This document shows, in pieces, positions 49,001-64,000 of a DNA stretch of 64,000 bases; within the stretch, counting starts at the first letter, position 1, and every line of letters starts with the position of its first letter. Below the pieces are notes generated by a model that had not been told where the DNA came from, ran no database searches, and saw nothing but the letters and a program-made list of their open reading frames with translations. The DNA lies in assembly GCA_029959085.1 (NCBI GenBank), contig JARWIR010000005.1, forward strand, positions 33,907,350-33,971,349, in the 5' to 3' direction. The translations under genes were made by a program, and so were the position numbers. Source of the stretch: Nemophila menziesii. Lineage: Eukaryota; Streptophyta; Magnoliopsida; Boraginales; Hydrophyllaceae.

Positions 49001-49627
49001 AAACTTTAATTAAATATCCATCACCAAAACTATCACATGCTTCTCGAACAAGATATATTGCAATGTATGAGTATAAAAGTGATATTGATGAGCCGACACA
49101 TTTATATATTAATGGGAGATCGTACGAAGCACCTGTGACTGAAACGCCAAAAGTGGGAACAAGTGAGATATGGTATGTGATTAATTTGACTGAGGATAAT
49201 CACCCATTACACATTCATTTGGGTCTTTTTACAGCGTTAGAACAAACTGAATTAGTCAATCTTGATGAGTTTAAAGTGTGTATGACAAAATTAAACGATG
49301 CGATTAAGTGCAATGTAAGTAAACATGCAAATGGTAAACGAGTTAAAGTGCTTGATTACGAGAAAGGATGGAAGAATGTGTACAAAATGATGCCTGGGTA
49401 TGTCACAAAGATTTTCGTTAGGTTTTCTTACATACATACTAATGCTTCATATCCTTTTGACGCTACATTAGAGCCTGGATATGTGTACCATTGCCATGTA
49501 AGTAATTACTTTTCTTGTTTATATTATATTTTATATTGCTTCATCTTATATACATATATTTTTATATTGATAGATACTAGATCATGAAGACAATGCGATG
49601 ATGAGGCCCTTGAAGTTCATTCATTGA
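46009..49627 (+). CDS. LPR1/LPR2-like multicopper oxidase, four exons
   Basis: Exons by splice sites and reading frame are 46009-46218, 47966-48308, 48377-49497 and 49574-49627, giving 575 residues, close to the usual length of plant LPR proteins (about 580). The N-terminus is a signal peptide ([17 protein letters not shown]). Copper motifs are VHLHGG in exon 2, WYHDHAMG at the start of exon 3, HPLHIHLG late in exon 3, and HCH plus LDHED across the last intron. Family members are secreted ferroxidases; Arabidopsis LPR1 acts in the root-tip response to low phosphate with iron. No frame break is seen, and all introns have GT-AG ends. Intron 1 (1747 bp) is by far the longest and holds a SINE; the other two are about 70 bp. 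Substrate is inferred from family only. Confidence 0.9.
46970..47047 (+). mobile_element. 5'-truncated tRNA-derived SINE in intron 1
   Basis: A 78-bp insertion starts GAGGTCCTGGGATCGAATCT (a pol III B-box-like GGATCGAATCT) and ends CTCATGTACTC with poly(A). The target duplication AAAAGACACAA stands at 46959-46969 and 47048-47058. Confidence 0.75.
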
Positions 49628-49699
49628 GGAAGTCCATGGATATCTTTGTAAAATTCTAAAAATCTTCTAATCTATTATGATTACATAGTTGAAAACTCT

Positions 49700-49835
49700 A
49701 CAACTGTATCAACTCTATAATTGTTCTTTTCAAATTGATGGTGTGAAAATTGCTTAACTTGTGGACTACAACTGTATCAACTCTATAATTGTTCTTTTCA
49801 AATTGATGGTGTGAAAATTGCTTAACTTGTGGACT
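49700..49835. repeat. 68-bp tandem duplication after the oxidase gene
   Basis: Two near-identical copies start ACAACTGTATCAACTCTATA (49700 and 49768). They lie about 70 bp after the stop codon, probably within the 3' untranslated region. Confidence 0.9.
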
Positions 49836-50040
49836 TTAAACTCAAATATTATCGTTAATACGATAACAGTCCTTAATATTCCTTTTTAGTACCATTCACA
49901 ACAAGAAAAACCTTTTTTCCCAACTTCGTTTTGACCTTTAGACGACCCTTTTAAAGCGTTGGCTTATCTTTGCCTGCACTTTATCCCATAGTGGCCTATA
50001 CTCGTGTTGCCAATGTTATGACTACATGTTGATAGGATAG

Positions 50041-50350
50041 TCGGCTATTGCGACCTCCTTTCCCAGCTCCCCTTCAAAAGAGTCGGCTATTACGACCTCC
50101 TTTCCCAGCTCCCCTCCAAAAGAGTCGGCTATTGAGACCTCCTTTCCCAGCTCTCCTCCAAAAGAGTCGGCTATTGAGACCTCTTTCCCAGCTTTCCTTC
50201 AAATTAGAGTCGGCTATTGCGACCTCCTTTCCCAGCTCCCCTCCAAAAGAGTCGGTTTTGAGACCTACTTTCCCAGCTTTCTTCCAAAATAGAATCGGCT
50301 ATTGAGACCCCCTTTCCCAGCTCATTTCTAAGATAGAGTCGGCTATTGAT
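50041..50350 (+). repeat. CACTA left subterminal repeats
   Basis: Seven full copies and one partial copy of a roughly 43-bp unit, TCGGCTATTGCGACCTCC then TTTCCCAGCTCCCCTCCAAA. Such arrays bind the transposase in CACTA elements. The 85-residue open frame across them is not a gene. Confidence 0.88.
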
Positions 50351-50448
50351 ACTTGCAATAGGTCTGCTGCTGCACCAGGTAGCATCAAAGCAGCCTACAA
50401 AAGAATACATTAACAAAATAGTATATATCTAGATAATTAGTTATTTAC

Positions 50449-51048
50449 CTGATCAGCCAACACTTTACCCATACTACAAAGTTCAGAAATCCCATAAGGT
50501 GGAATTGAAGTTGACTTACAAACATCAGTATAACACTTATTCAACTGTTACATCACAAAAGTTACAACAAATCAGTAAATATTAATATTTAATTTCATTA
50601 AACTTCTCAAAGAAAAAAGAATTTACCTCACCAACAGTGCTATCCTTTTTACCCCCACGGAAAAGTTTTACAGCAGAACAAAGAATAAACTACAGTAAAA
50701 AAACAAGACAAGGTTAAAAGGTATATAAGATTTCAACAATTAAATAAACATTATTATTTTTTATTTATTTACCTGTTGATGATGTGGAAGAGATTTTATA
50801 ATATCTACTACAGGAGATTTATATGCTTTAGACAAAGCAATCCCTACGTGATCAACTCTTACTATATAATTTTCTTGCTTTGCTATGCTATAATATTTTA
50901 TTTCAGCTTCTAACATCTCAATTGCACTCCTAAATTAAAAATAAATAGTAATTAGTCACCGTAATTATTTAACTTTGCAAACACAAAATTACTACTAACC
51001 TGCAATATATAATGCCTTTCTCATATCACCAGATGCAGCTGAAACTTT
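50449..51048 (-). pseudogene. captured CDC6-like gene fragment (four exons)
   Basis: Minus-strand exon pieces at 51000-51048, 50773-50929, 50627-50689 and 50449-50544 encode KVSAASGDMRKALYIA, SAIEMLEAEIKYYSIAKQEN through SPVVDIIKSLPHHQQ, FILCSAVKLFRGGKKDSTVG and LNKCYTDVCKSTSIPPYGIS. This matches the order of the C-terminal half of plant CDC6, the AAA+ protein that loads MCM helicase at replication origins (sensor-2 region and the start of the winged helix). Introns are kept, so capture was from genomic DNA. The last exon and the ATPase part are absent, and the exon joint near 50930 breaks the frame. No product is expected. Confidence 0.8.
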
Positions 51049-51237
51049 CTGCATTAAATAACAAAATATGAGCATTTTATAGATTAATATTTAAATAAAA
51101 TGATTTAGAAAACTTGAGTTGCATTGATTAATGGAGCATGATTGATTTGTATGTCTTGATTCTGAACTGAGATAATCAAATAAGAACGAAGTGATTACAA
51201 CTGAGTTTTCATATAATCTTGAATTCAATGGAGAACT

Positions 51238-51500
51238 TACGAGTTTAAAAGATGTATATGAACACCCTCAGGTAAAGGATCCAATGGGACCCACCTTACT
51301 CTCACCGCAACTTGACCAACATTCGCATCAACCTTGCAAGAACAAAAAAATTTAAACTGTATCAACATAAAAGCAAGAAAAATTCACCATAGTATATAAG
51401 TTAAGTTTAATTTTCTTATCGGAAAGGAAATATGATGTAGCTTTAAAAGGGGAATTCACTCAACACTCTTCAATCCAGCCCTTTTATGATCAACAAGAAA
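51238..51500 (-). pseudogene. captured DEMETER/ROS1-like glycosylase fragment
   Basis: Two minus-strand pieces read RAGLKSVE, a stop, then LLKLHHISFP (about 51420-51490), and VDANVGQVAVRVRWVPLDPL followed by PEGVHIHLLNS and a stop (51238-51336). They match consecutive exons of the DNA glycosylase domain of DEMETER/ROS1 5-methylcytosine glycosylases, where GLKSVE belongs to the helix-hairpin-helix region and VDTNVGR holds the catalytic aspartate; the Asp is present here. The intron between is kept. Only about 60 residues are left, with stops, so it is inactive. Confidence 0.75.
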
Positions 51501-51629
51501 TCCTTGCACCAATAAAGTTTAATATTCAATAATTAATTATATATATATATTCGTAATACATTTTTATTCTATATAATGAGAGTCAAAATCAGTTGAATTG
51601 AAATAAATAGAAAATTGGAAGAAACTTAC

Positions 51630-52530
51630 GGCATCCAAAAAGGGAAGAAATGGCCGACCAAGCAAATTTATCTTCAGAAGTTCTCTTGAATGTATATTAT
51701 ATATTATTTGAGTTAATTGCACTATAGGTCCCTATGCATAAGTATATCAAGCTTGGGTAAGTAAACTTACTTATAAAAGTATTATGATTCTGTATATATA
51801 AAAGATCTGCATTACAAGTACATTCATAACTGCCCAAGTATGAGAGTAGATTCATTCCGGACATTGACAGGCTTTCTTTACTTTACATTCATCAATATCT
51901 GCGTAATGTTCATATCTTTAATTAAATTTTGATCAAGAAGATTTCAAATTAACTCACGGTTTTTAAGTCTCCATTTTTTCGTGGATTAGAAACCATTAAA
52001 GTAGACCAAAATTTCTGAACAGGCCGATCCTTTATCAGCAACTGCTCGTACCAAATCCATCAATGAACTCTTATCTGAAATTGTACCATCATACGTGAAA
52101 TGATATTAAAATCATATGTTGCCACATAAACAATGTTTAATTAAATTTCATTTTACCAATCTTAAAGCCAAATAATCAGAAATAAAACTTATTTTCAATC
52201 TACTTGTATATTTAATGAGAATTCTGGCAGGTTTATGAGAAATGGTCTATCAACTAGCTAGGAGTTTTTCATCTTCATCTTAAAAAGTCCTATTTATGCA
52301 AAATAACCTATATATATCATGCAAACAACAAAACAAAACAAAGCTTAAATCTCTACAAATACCTCATCTAGCATATTTTGGAAAAGAGGATAAGCTATTT
52401 TAGCATCAAGTTCTGCATCTCTCTAGAGTGTGCAAGAGTTGATTTGCATTCCTTGGAGAAATCATCAACAACAGGACTACGATCATGGATAATTCCAAAA
52501 GTTTCCTTTTTACTATAACTGCAATACATA
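51630..52530 (-). pseudogene. further exon-like pieces inside the CACTA element, source unknown
   Basis: Three minus-strand stretches look like exons with plausible splice borders: about 52395-52515 (GIIHDRSPVVDDFSKECKST, later AELDAKIAYPLFQNMLDE in another frame), about 52020-52075 (DKSSLMDLVRAVADKGSA) and about 51632-51690 (RELLKINLLGRPFLPFLDA, ending at a GTAAGT). I do not recognise the gene; they may come from one source. Frames are broken. Confidence 0.4.
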
Positions 52531-53039
52531 TCAATTTTACAAACAGTATTAAATATAAATATTCGCATAAGCAATTAAAAGACTTTAGGATCACAAACCA
52601 TTTACGAATCCACATTGCAAACACTTGACTGACTTCCTACTCACCACCATTGAAGTACATACAATATTTATATGCCTATTTATTAGCAATGTACTTACAG
52701 ATTGAGGCATCTAAATCATTTGCATAAATATTGATCTCTACAGAATAAAGCAGCACTGTAAACAAAATGACAATATCTAAACTATAGACACTACAAGGGG
52801 AGAGATTGACATACTTGTTTCAGATAGTAACAGAAGCAGCAAATTAGAGTAAGTTAGACAAAAAATCAAACACCTAGAGTGCAAGCTGTGAACTTCAATG
52901 TAATCCAATCTAAATTAGGACATAAATCATACAAACGTGATAAAGTTAAAAATCCTATTGATTAAACAAAAAACAGAGGATGCAGTTCTTAAGGACAAAA
53001 AGTAAAAAAAAGATACAGTCATGATTAATGCAAAAATCA

Positions 53040-53340
53040 AATTGATATAATACATAACCTGAGTAATGATTCTTCTTGCCCGATGCAATCGGAAAGTAGC
53101 AGAATGTTTTTTACTGCTGGTGGCGGAAGTGGAGTGGTTCTGATACAGTTGAGGTGGTGCCGCTGGTGAAGCAGTGATCGGATAGAGACGGAGTGAGGAA
53201 TACGTCGGTGGAGTTGGTATCATACGGCATATGCATTGCATATAGATACATAATTGATGCATATGAACATATATTATGAGAGCGAGACTTACTGAAAGGA
53301 GAAGAAAAAAAATTCACAGGAAGGAGGAGAAAGAAAATGG
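53040..53340 (-). other. possible first-exon-like piece in the CACTA element
   Basis: Two overlapping minus-strand frames (111 and 79 codons), Ser/Pro/Thr-rich, with higher GC content than the surroundings. It could be the N-terminal part of a captured gene. No family is recognisable. Confidence 0.25.
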
Positions 53341-53889
53341 AAGGATTCACGGCGGAGCTAGCGGCGCCAGGTAGTAGTGGTAAAAGTGGCGGAATTCAAT
53401 TTTCTAATCTTTTGGACATTCACGAGGGAAAATGTATGAATTGGGATGTGGAGGGGCGGTGGTTTTAGGCCGTTAGGGGCAACACTAATGGCAGAGAAGA
53501 GACTGTGGAAAGAAAGTAAACGGAATTAATTGATTAAAGACCGGTAAAGGAATATATTAAGGCCAAATTGATGCTACTCCTGTATATATTCGTATATTTA
53601 TGGGTATATCGATTTTTAAATAATTTTTTGAATTAATTATGATTAAAAAATAATTATGCTTTTTAAAAAAAACAATTGAATTAATTATTGCTTTAAATAA
53701 TTATTAAACATTTTCAATATTTTTTAAAATATTTATGAATTTGTTTTAAGTAATTTTTATATTATGTTTTTGAATAGATTTGGATTTTTATTTATTAATT
53801 ATGAATTTTCTTTTTTTCAGTTTTTTAAGTTAAATATATTTCTATTTATTTTTGTAGTTAATTATGTTTTTTTTTTTGTCATTTTGAAA

Positions 53890-54095
53890 TATAAGGGTGA
53901 ATACTACCGTAAGTCTGGTTGGGAATTTTTTGATATCAATAGCCCACTACTATTGATGGTGGGTAGGAAATTGTTTATAGTAATAGACTACTCCTATCAA
54001 AGAAGGTGGTTAAATATAGAATTGATGTTTTTTTAACAACTAATTAATAGAGAGTAGGGAAAAAAGAGTTGGTATATCACAGTTTTCTTGTAGTG
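53890..54095. repeat. CACTA right subterminal region
   Basis: Loosely repeated words such as GGTTGGGAATTTTTTGATAT and GTGGGTAGGAAATTG, with AATAG(C/A)CCAC or AATAGACTAC, resemble the reverse complement of the left subterminal unit. The terminal TTTTCTTGTAGTG follows. Confidence 0.55.
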
Positions 54096-54098
54096 ATT

Positions 54099-54690
54099 TC
54101 TACCTATGTATATGCTTCATCAATGTTAGACATAAATGCTTAAAAAAAATTACGCATATATTAAGCAATATAAGAAATTAATATATTAAGAAATTTTGTC
54201 TATTAAAACTTGGTGTAAGGTTGTCTAAAGATAGTGAAGTTTGATTCCTTGATCTTACTCATTCTAAATCTAAAACACACACCATATAAATTGAGTGTCG
54301 AGAGCTTTGAAGATTCATAACACTCACAAATTTATATATATCAATATCAATGGCGGGATGAGTTTTTTCAACTAATATTCAACCTCTTTATTTATTATGT
54401 CGTATTAAATAAATTTATTACTAATATTATGTATCTGGTCCATTTTGGCCTATGTCTTGTTGTGTTTAAGTTTCAAAAATGTTAACAATCTATTATTCCC
54501 AAATTAATTTAATTTTTCTAGTTTTCATAAAGTTAGTTTTTTTGGAAACTAATCGTTCAAAAAGATAGGAAATTCAAATTTTGAAAATTGACTTTTAAAT
54601 CATTTAAATTGAAATTCTATAACAAATGTTATGGCCAAATTTTAGAAACGGGTCGTGTTAAACCTGTTAGGAAGATTTTTTTGGACAGTG
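54099..54690. other. AT-rich DNA between CACTA element and Helitrons
   Basis: I see no gene, RNA or repeat that I can support. Confidence 0.5.

Positions 54691-54691
<1 letters not shown>

Positions 54692-54763
<72 letters not shown>
54692..54763. repeat. (TA)n microsatellite at the Helitron A end
   Basis: About 36 TA units run directly into the 3' end of the first Helitron. Confidence 0.95.
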
Positions 54764-54764
<1 letters not shown>

Positions 54765-57700
54765 TAGGTATAGCCCGTGCCTTAAGGCATTTCAAAACAT
54801 AAAAATTGAGTTACTTGTCTACTTTCAGTTTTAACATAGAAAATGTTTAAAAGATATGATGATATTTTGTCTTGAATATGTAAAAACCGAAATAATAGAT
54901 AGAATGAATACGAAAATGAGATAAAAAAATTGGTTATTAAATTCAAATGCACCATAAATCCATGTACAGTTTAAACAAATAATAAATAGATTAAAATACG
55001 AAAATAATCAAAGAGTATCATAATCTAAATGTGTGAATCATATAATCTCGATTTTTTAATATACGTGCATAAATCTCACAACTCTACAAAGTATCATTGT
55101 GTCAACATACATATATCTGAAGACACTCAAGATTTATTTTTCTATTGACGGGAATCGAACCCAGGTTTGATGGGTGAAAGTCAAGGTTAAGATTAAGGTT
55201 AAGATTAAGTTTAAGAATAAGGTTAAGGATATGGTTAAGGTTGTGGTTAAGGTTAAGGTTTAGGTCAAGGTTAAGGTTAATTTTAAGGTTATGGTTAGAG
55301 TTAAGGTTTAAGATATAAATTTTAAGGTTCAAGGTTAAGGTTTTATAAGATATAAGGTTTAAGGTCGAATATTAACGCTATAAATATTTATTTGGTTAAG
55401 GTTAAGGTTAAAGGTAAAATTTAAGGTAGTGTTTAAGGTTATATGTTAAGGTTAAGGTTATGGTTAAAGTTAAGGTTAAGGTTTAGGTTTAAGGTCTAAG
55501 GTTCAAGGTAAAATTTAAGTTTTAACATTTAGGTTAAGGTTAAGGTTTAACTTTAAAGTTAAGATAGTGGTTATAAAATTGAAAATGAAGGTGAAGGTGA
55601 AGTTTATAGTTATTGTTTAAGGTTAAGGTTAAGGTTGAGGTTAAGGTTTAAGATTTAAGGTTTAAATTTTAAGATTTAAGGTTAAGGTTTAAATTTTAAG
55701 ATTTAAGGTTTAAGGTTTAAGGTATAAGGTTTAACGTTAAATATTAAGGTTATGGTTAAAGTTAAGGTTAAGGTTTAAGGTTTAAGTTTTAAGTTTCAAG
55801 GTTTAAGCTTTAAGGTTTAAGGTTCATGGTTCAATTTAAGATTAATTTTATGATTAAGGTTAAAGTTAAGTTGTAACTTTAAGGTTAAGATAAAGGTTAA
55901 AAAAGTAAAGATAATAAATAGATTAAAATACGAAAATAATCAAAGAGTATCATAATCTAAATGTGTGAATCATATAATCTCGAGTTTTTAATATACGTGC
56001 ATAAATCTCATAACTCTACAAAGTATCATTGTGTCAGCATACATATATCTGAAGACACTCAAGATTTTTTTTTTCTATTGACGGGAATCGAACCCAGGTT
56101 TGATGGGTGAAAGTCAAGGTTAAGATCAAGGTTAAGGTTAAGTTTAAGAATAAGGTTAAGGTTATGGTTAAGGTTAAGGTTTAGGTCAAGGTTAAGGTTA
56201 ATTTTAAGGTTATGGTTAGAGTTAAGGTTTAAGATATAAATTTTAAGGTTCAAGGTTAAGGTTTTATAAGATATAAGGTTTAAGGTCGAATATTAACGCT
56301 ATAAATATTTATTTGGTTAAGGTTAAGATAAAGGTTAAGGTTAAGGTTAAAGGTAGAATTTAAGGTAGTGTTTAAGGTTAAGGTTATGGTTAAAGTTAAG
56401 GTTAAGGTTTAGGTTTAAGGTTTAAGGTCTAAGGTTCAAGGTAAAATTTAAGTTTTAACATTTAGGTTAAGGTTAAGTTTTAACTTTAAAGTTAAGATAG
56501 TGGTTATAAAATTGAAGATGAAGGTGAAGGTGAAGTTTATAGTTATTGTTTAAGATTAAGGTTAAGGTTGAGGTTAAGGTTTAAGATTTAAGGTTAAGGT
56601 TTAAATTTTAAAATTTAAGGTTTAAGGTATAAGGTTTAACGTTAAATATTAAGGTTATGGTTAAAGTTAAGGTTAAGGTTTAAGATATAAGGTTTAAGCT
56701 TTAAGGTTCATGGTTCAATTTAAGATTAATTTTATAATTAAGGTTAAAGTTAAGTTGTAACTTTAAGGTTAAGATAAAGGTTAAAAAAGTAAAGATGAAG
56801 GTAAAGGTGAAAGTTAAATTTAAGGTTTAAGGTTAATTTTAAGGTAAATTTTTAAGGTTTAAATTTAAAGTTAAGGTTAATGTTAAGGTGAAGGTGAAGA
56901 TTAAGGTTTATGGTTTAAAGTTTAAGGTGTAGGTTTAAAGTGTAATATCTAAGGTTATGTTTAAGTTTAAGGTTAAAGTTGAGGTTAATATTATTGTTAA
57001 GGGTAAGGGTAAGGGTAAGGGTGAGGGTAAGGTTAACGTTAACAATAAGGGTAAGTTTAAGTTTATGTTTAAGTTTAAGTTTAAGTTTAAGTTTAAGTTT
57101 AAGTGTAAGTTGAAGTTCATGTTAAGTTTAAGTTTAAGTTTAAGGTTAAGTTTAAGGTTAAGTTCAACGCTAATGTTAGGTTAAGGTTAAGTATATGGTT
57201 AAAATTATTAGTTAAAAAGTTGAGGTTGAGGTTAAGGTTAAGGTTAAGGGGTTAAGGAGTTAAGGGTGAAGTTTAAGGTTAATGTTAAATTTATGGTTAA
57301 GTTTAAGACTAAGACTAAGGCTACGACTAAGGCTAGGTATAAGTTTAATGTTAAGGCTAAGGCTAAGGCTAAGGCTAAGGTTAAGGCTAAGGTTAAGGCT
57401 AAGGTTAAGGCTAAGGCTAAGTCTAAGGCTAAGGCTAAGGCTAAGGCTAAGACTAAGGCTAAGGCTAAGGCTAAGACTAAGATTATGGCTGATGCTAAGG
57501 ACAAGGCTAAGGCTAAAGGTAAGGCCAAGGCTACGGTTAAGACTAAGACTAAGGCTTACGCTAAGTCTAAGGATAGGTTGAGGGCTAGGGCCAGGGCTAG
57601 GGTTAAGGAGAAGGTTAAGGTTAAGTTTAAGGTTAATGTTAAGGTTAAATTTAAGTTAGAGGTTGATGTTAAGTTTAATTCAAAGGTTGAGGTTGAGTTT

Positions 57701-58649
57701 GAGGTTAAGGTTTAGGTTATGGTTAAGAATTTGCGTTAAGGTTAGAGGTTTGCGGTCTGGACCAAATATGGAACTTTTAGATGTCTAATGGAGTGGGATA
57801 AGGGACAATTAAGTTTTTATTAGAAAAAAATTGATGCAATTAATGTGAAAAAATAAAATAAGGGACCAAAGACGATCATGCTCGTCTTTTTTGTTGAGGG
57901 TCCAACCCGTTTAAAAAAGTATTTTATTATATAGATTATGGTCAATTATCAAATAATTTTGATTCTTAATTATCCTTTAAGTGTTTATTAATTTTAATTT
58001 TTATATGATAGACATATATATATATTTATTATTCTATGAATTCCATCTTGACTTTGTAGTGTTCTATAATTTTTATTGGCTATTACAATATATTTCTTGT
58101 CTTGAAAATTTATTTTTATAAAGTTGAAATGATTTCTATAAAAATTATACATGTTTTGACAATCAAAAATAAAAGAAAAAAAATTATTTATATATTGTAA
58201 TTTAAAGTGATTTTTTTTAATTTTATATTGTATCTAGTTAAAATTTTCGTATAATAAATTCAGATTTTTTTTTTAATTTTTTAGTACTTTGTGAATTTTA
58301 ATAAAAAAAGGAATAAACTTTATTTATATGAAAAATAATATGAATTCTTATAATTTTATTTATATGAAGGTTAAGTGAATTATATATTATTAATTATTTT
58401 GTTTTTATGAAAAATAATATGAATTGTTATAATTTAATTTATATGAAGGTTAAGTAGATTATATATTATTAATTATTTTCATGCGTATATAATAATGTGT
58501 ATATATTTGAGTCATGTGTATGTGTATATAATAAATGAAAGAATGAGAATAATGGGGAAATATGAGCCAAATGGGGGGATTATGAGACGAATGGGGAAGT
58601 TTGAGGATAAATAGGAAGAGTTAGGTTTCATTCTGCTTTATTATATAGA
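54764..58649 (-). mobile_element. Helitron A, non-autonomous
   Basis: On the minus strand the 3' end reads a TGCCTTAAGGCA palindrome, GGGCTATAC, then CTAG followed by T, the hairpin-plus-CTRR ending of Helitrons. The 5' end at 58649 reads TCTATATAATAAAGCAGAAT after an A, also typical. A second 5'-like end (TCTATATAATAAAATAC) lies inside at 57935. The interior is mostly GGTTAA and AAGGCT hexamer arrays, with an internal duplication of roughly 0.9 kb (54985 and 55910 onwards). No Rep/helicase gene is present. Confidence 0.75.
55170..57720. repeat. hexamer satellite arrays in Helitron A
   Basis: Degenerate GGTTAA arrays dominate, with GGGTAA runs near 57000-57030, GTTTAA runs near 57055-57110 and nearly pure AAGGCT runs at 57350-57480. 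The open frames here with Lys-Ala or Leu-Arg repeats are consequences of hexamer periodicity, not genes. Confidence 0.9.
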
Positions 58650-58651
58650 TA

Positions 58652-64000
<5,349 letters not shown>

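Larger units (their letters stand above)
49897..54095. mobile_element. CACTA transposon carrying host gene pieces
   Basis: The left end CACAACAAGAAAAA and right end TTTTCTTGTAGTG form the terminal repeat of plant CACTA (CMC) elements, with one base changed at the left (CACAA for CACTA). The 3-bp duplication ATT flanks both sides (49894-49896, 54096-54098), as expected. Subterminal repeats are present on the left (50041-50350), with looser inverted counterparts on the right (53890-54010). No transposase is recognisable in the 4199 bp, so it is non-autonomous. The interior holds minus-strand exon pieces of at least two unrelated plant genes. Confidence 0.88.

Noticed and set aside
50041..50350. 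CRISPR-like array or proline-rich gene
   Set aside because: The units are contiguous, without spacers, in plant DNA, next to a CACTA terminus; they are subterminal repeats.
56935..57715. Open frames coding Lys-Ala and Leu-Arg repeats
   Set aside because: They exist because the DNA is hexamer-periodic and so never meets a stop in some frames; both strands show them.

Overview
The window is plant nuclear DNA, most likely from a eudicot: Ty3/gypsy elements of Athila type with Asp-tRNA-like primer sites, L1 LINE pieces, Stowaway MITEs, a CACTA element, Helitrons, and one intron-containing host gene of the LPR1/LPR2 multicopper oxidase family. I cannot name the species.

Layout. 1-2951: fragments of L1 LINEs (reverse transcriptase on minus, endonuclease on plus), one split by an 805-bp MITE. 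2953-13719: RE1, a decayed Athila-like element whose only pol parts are protease and the integrase C-terminal GPY/F module; its 3' LTR is fused to another gag. About 14.85-41.9 kb: an old minus-strand Athila-like element (the 'host element'), broken by RE2 (16302-25312, same trimmed architecture, TSD ATCAT) and RE3 (27351-39372, TSD AGCAC). RE3 is intact: equal-length 1760-bp LTRs that look identical and an uninterrupted 1824-residue Gag-Pol.

41.9-46.0 kb is AT-rich intergenic DNA with (AG)n and (CTT)n microsatellites and two Stowaway-type MITEs. 46009-49627 holds the only likely functional cellular gene, a four-exon secreted multicopper oxidase with a SINE in intron 1. 49897-54095 is a 4.2-kb CACTA transposon carrying decayed exons of a CDC6-like replication gene and a DEMETER/ROS1-like DNA glycosylase, plus exon-like pieces I cannot name. 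From 54764 onward, minus-strand Helitrons stand head to tail, filled with GGTTAA/AAGGCT hexamer arrays.

The most unusual signals are: (1) RNA-like hairpins at the same places in RE1, RE2 and RE3, around the polypurine tract, at the LTR start and after the third ORF; (2) a trimmed Gag-protease-GPY/F architecture seen more than once; (3) a GC-rich block and a G-poor leader before the third ORF in each element, with a TATA box in two of them; (4) the CACTA element with pieces of two unrelated chromatin/replication genes; (5) the tandem Helitrons. All calls come from reading the sequence by eye, without database searches.
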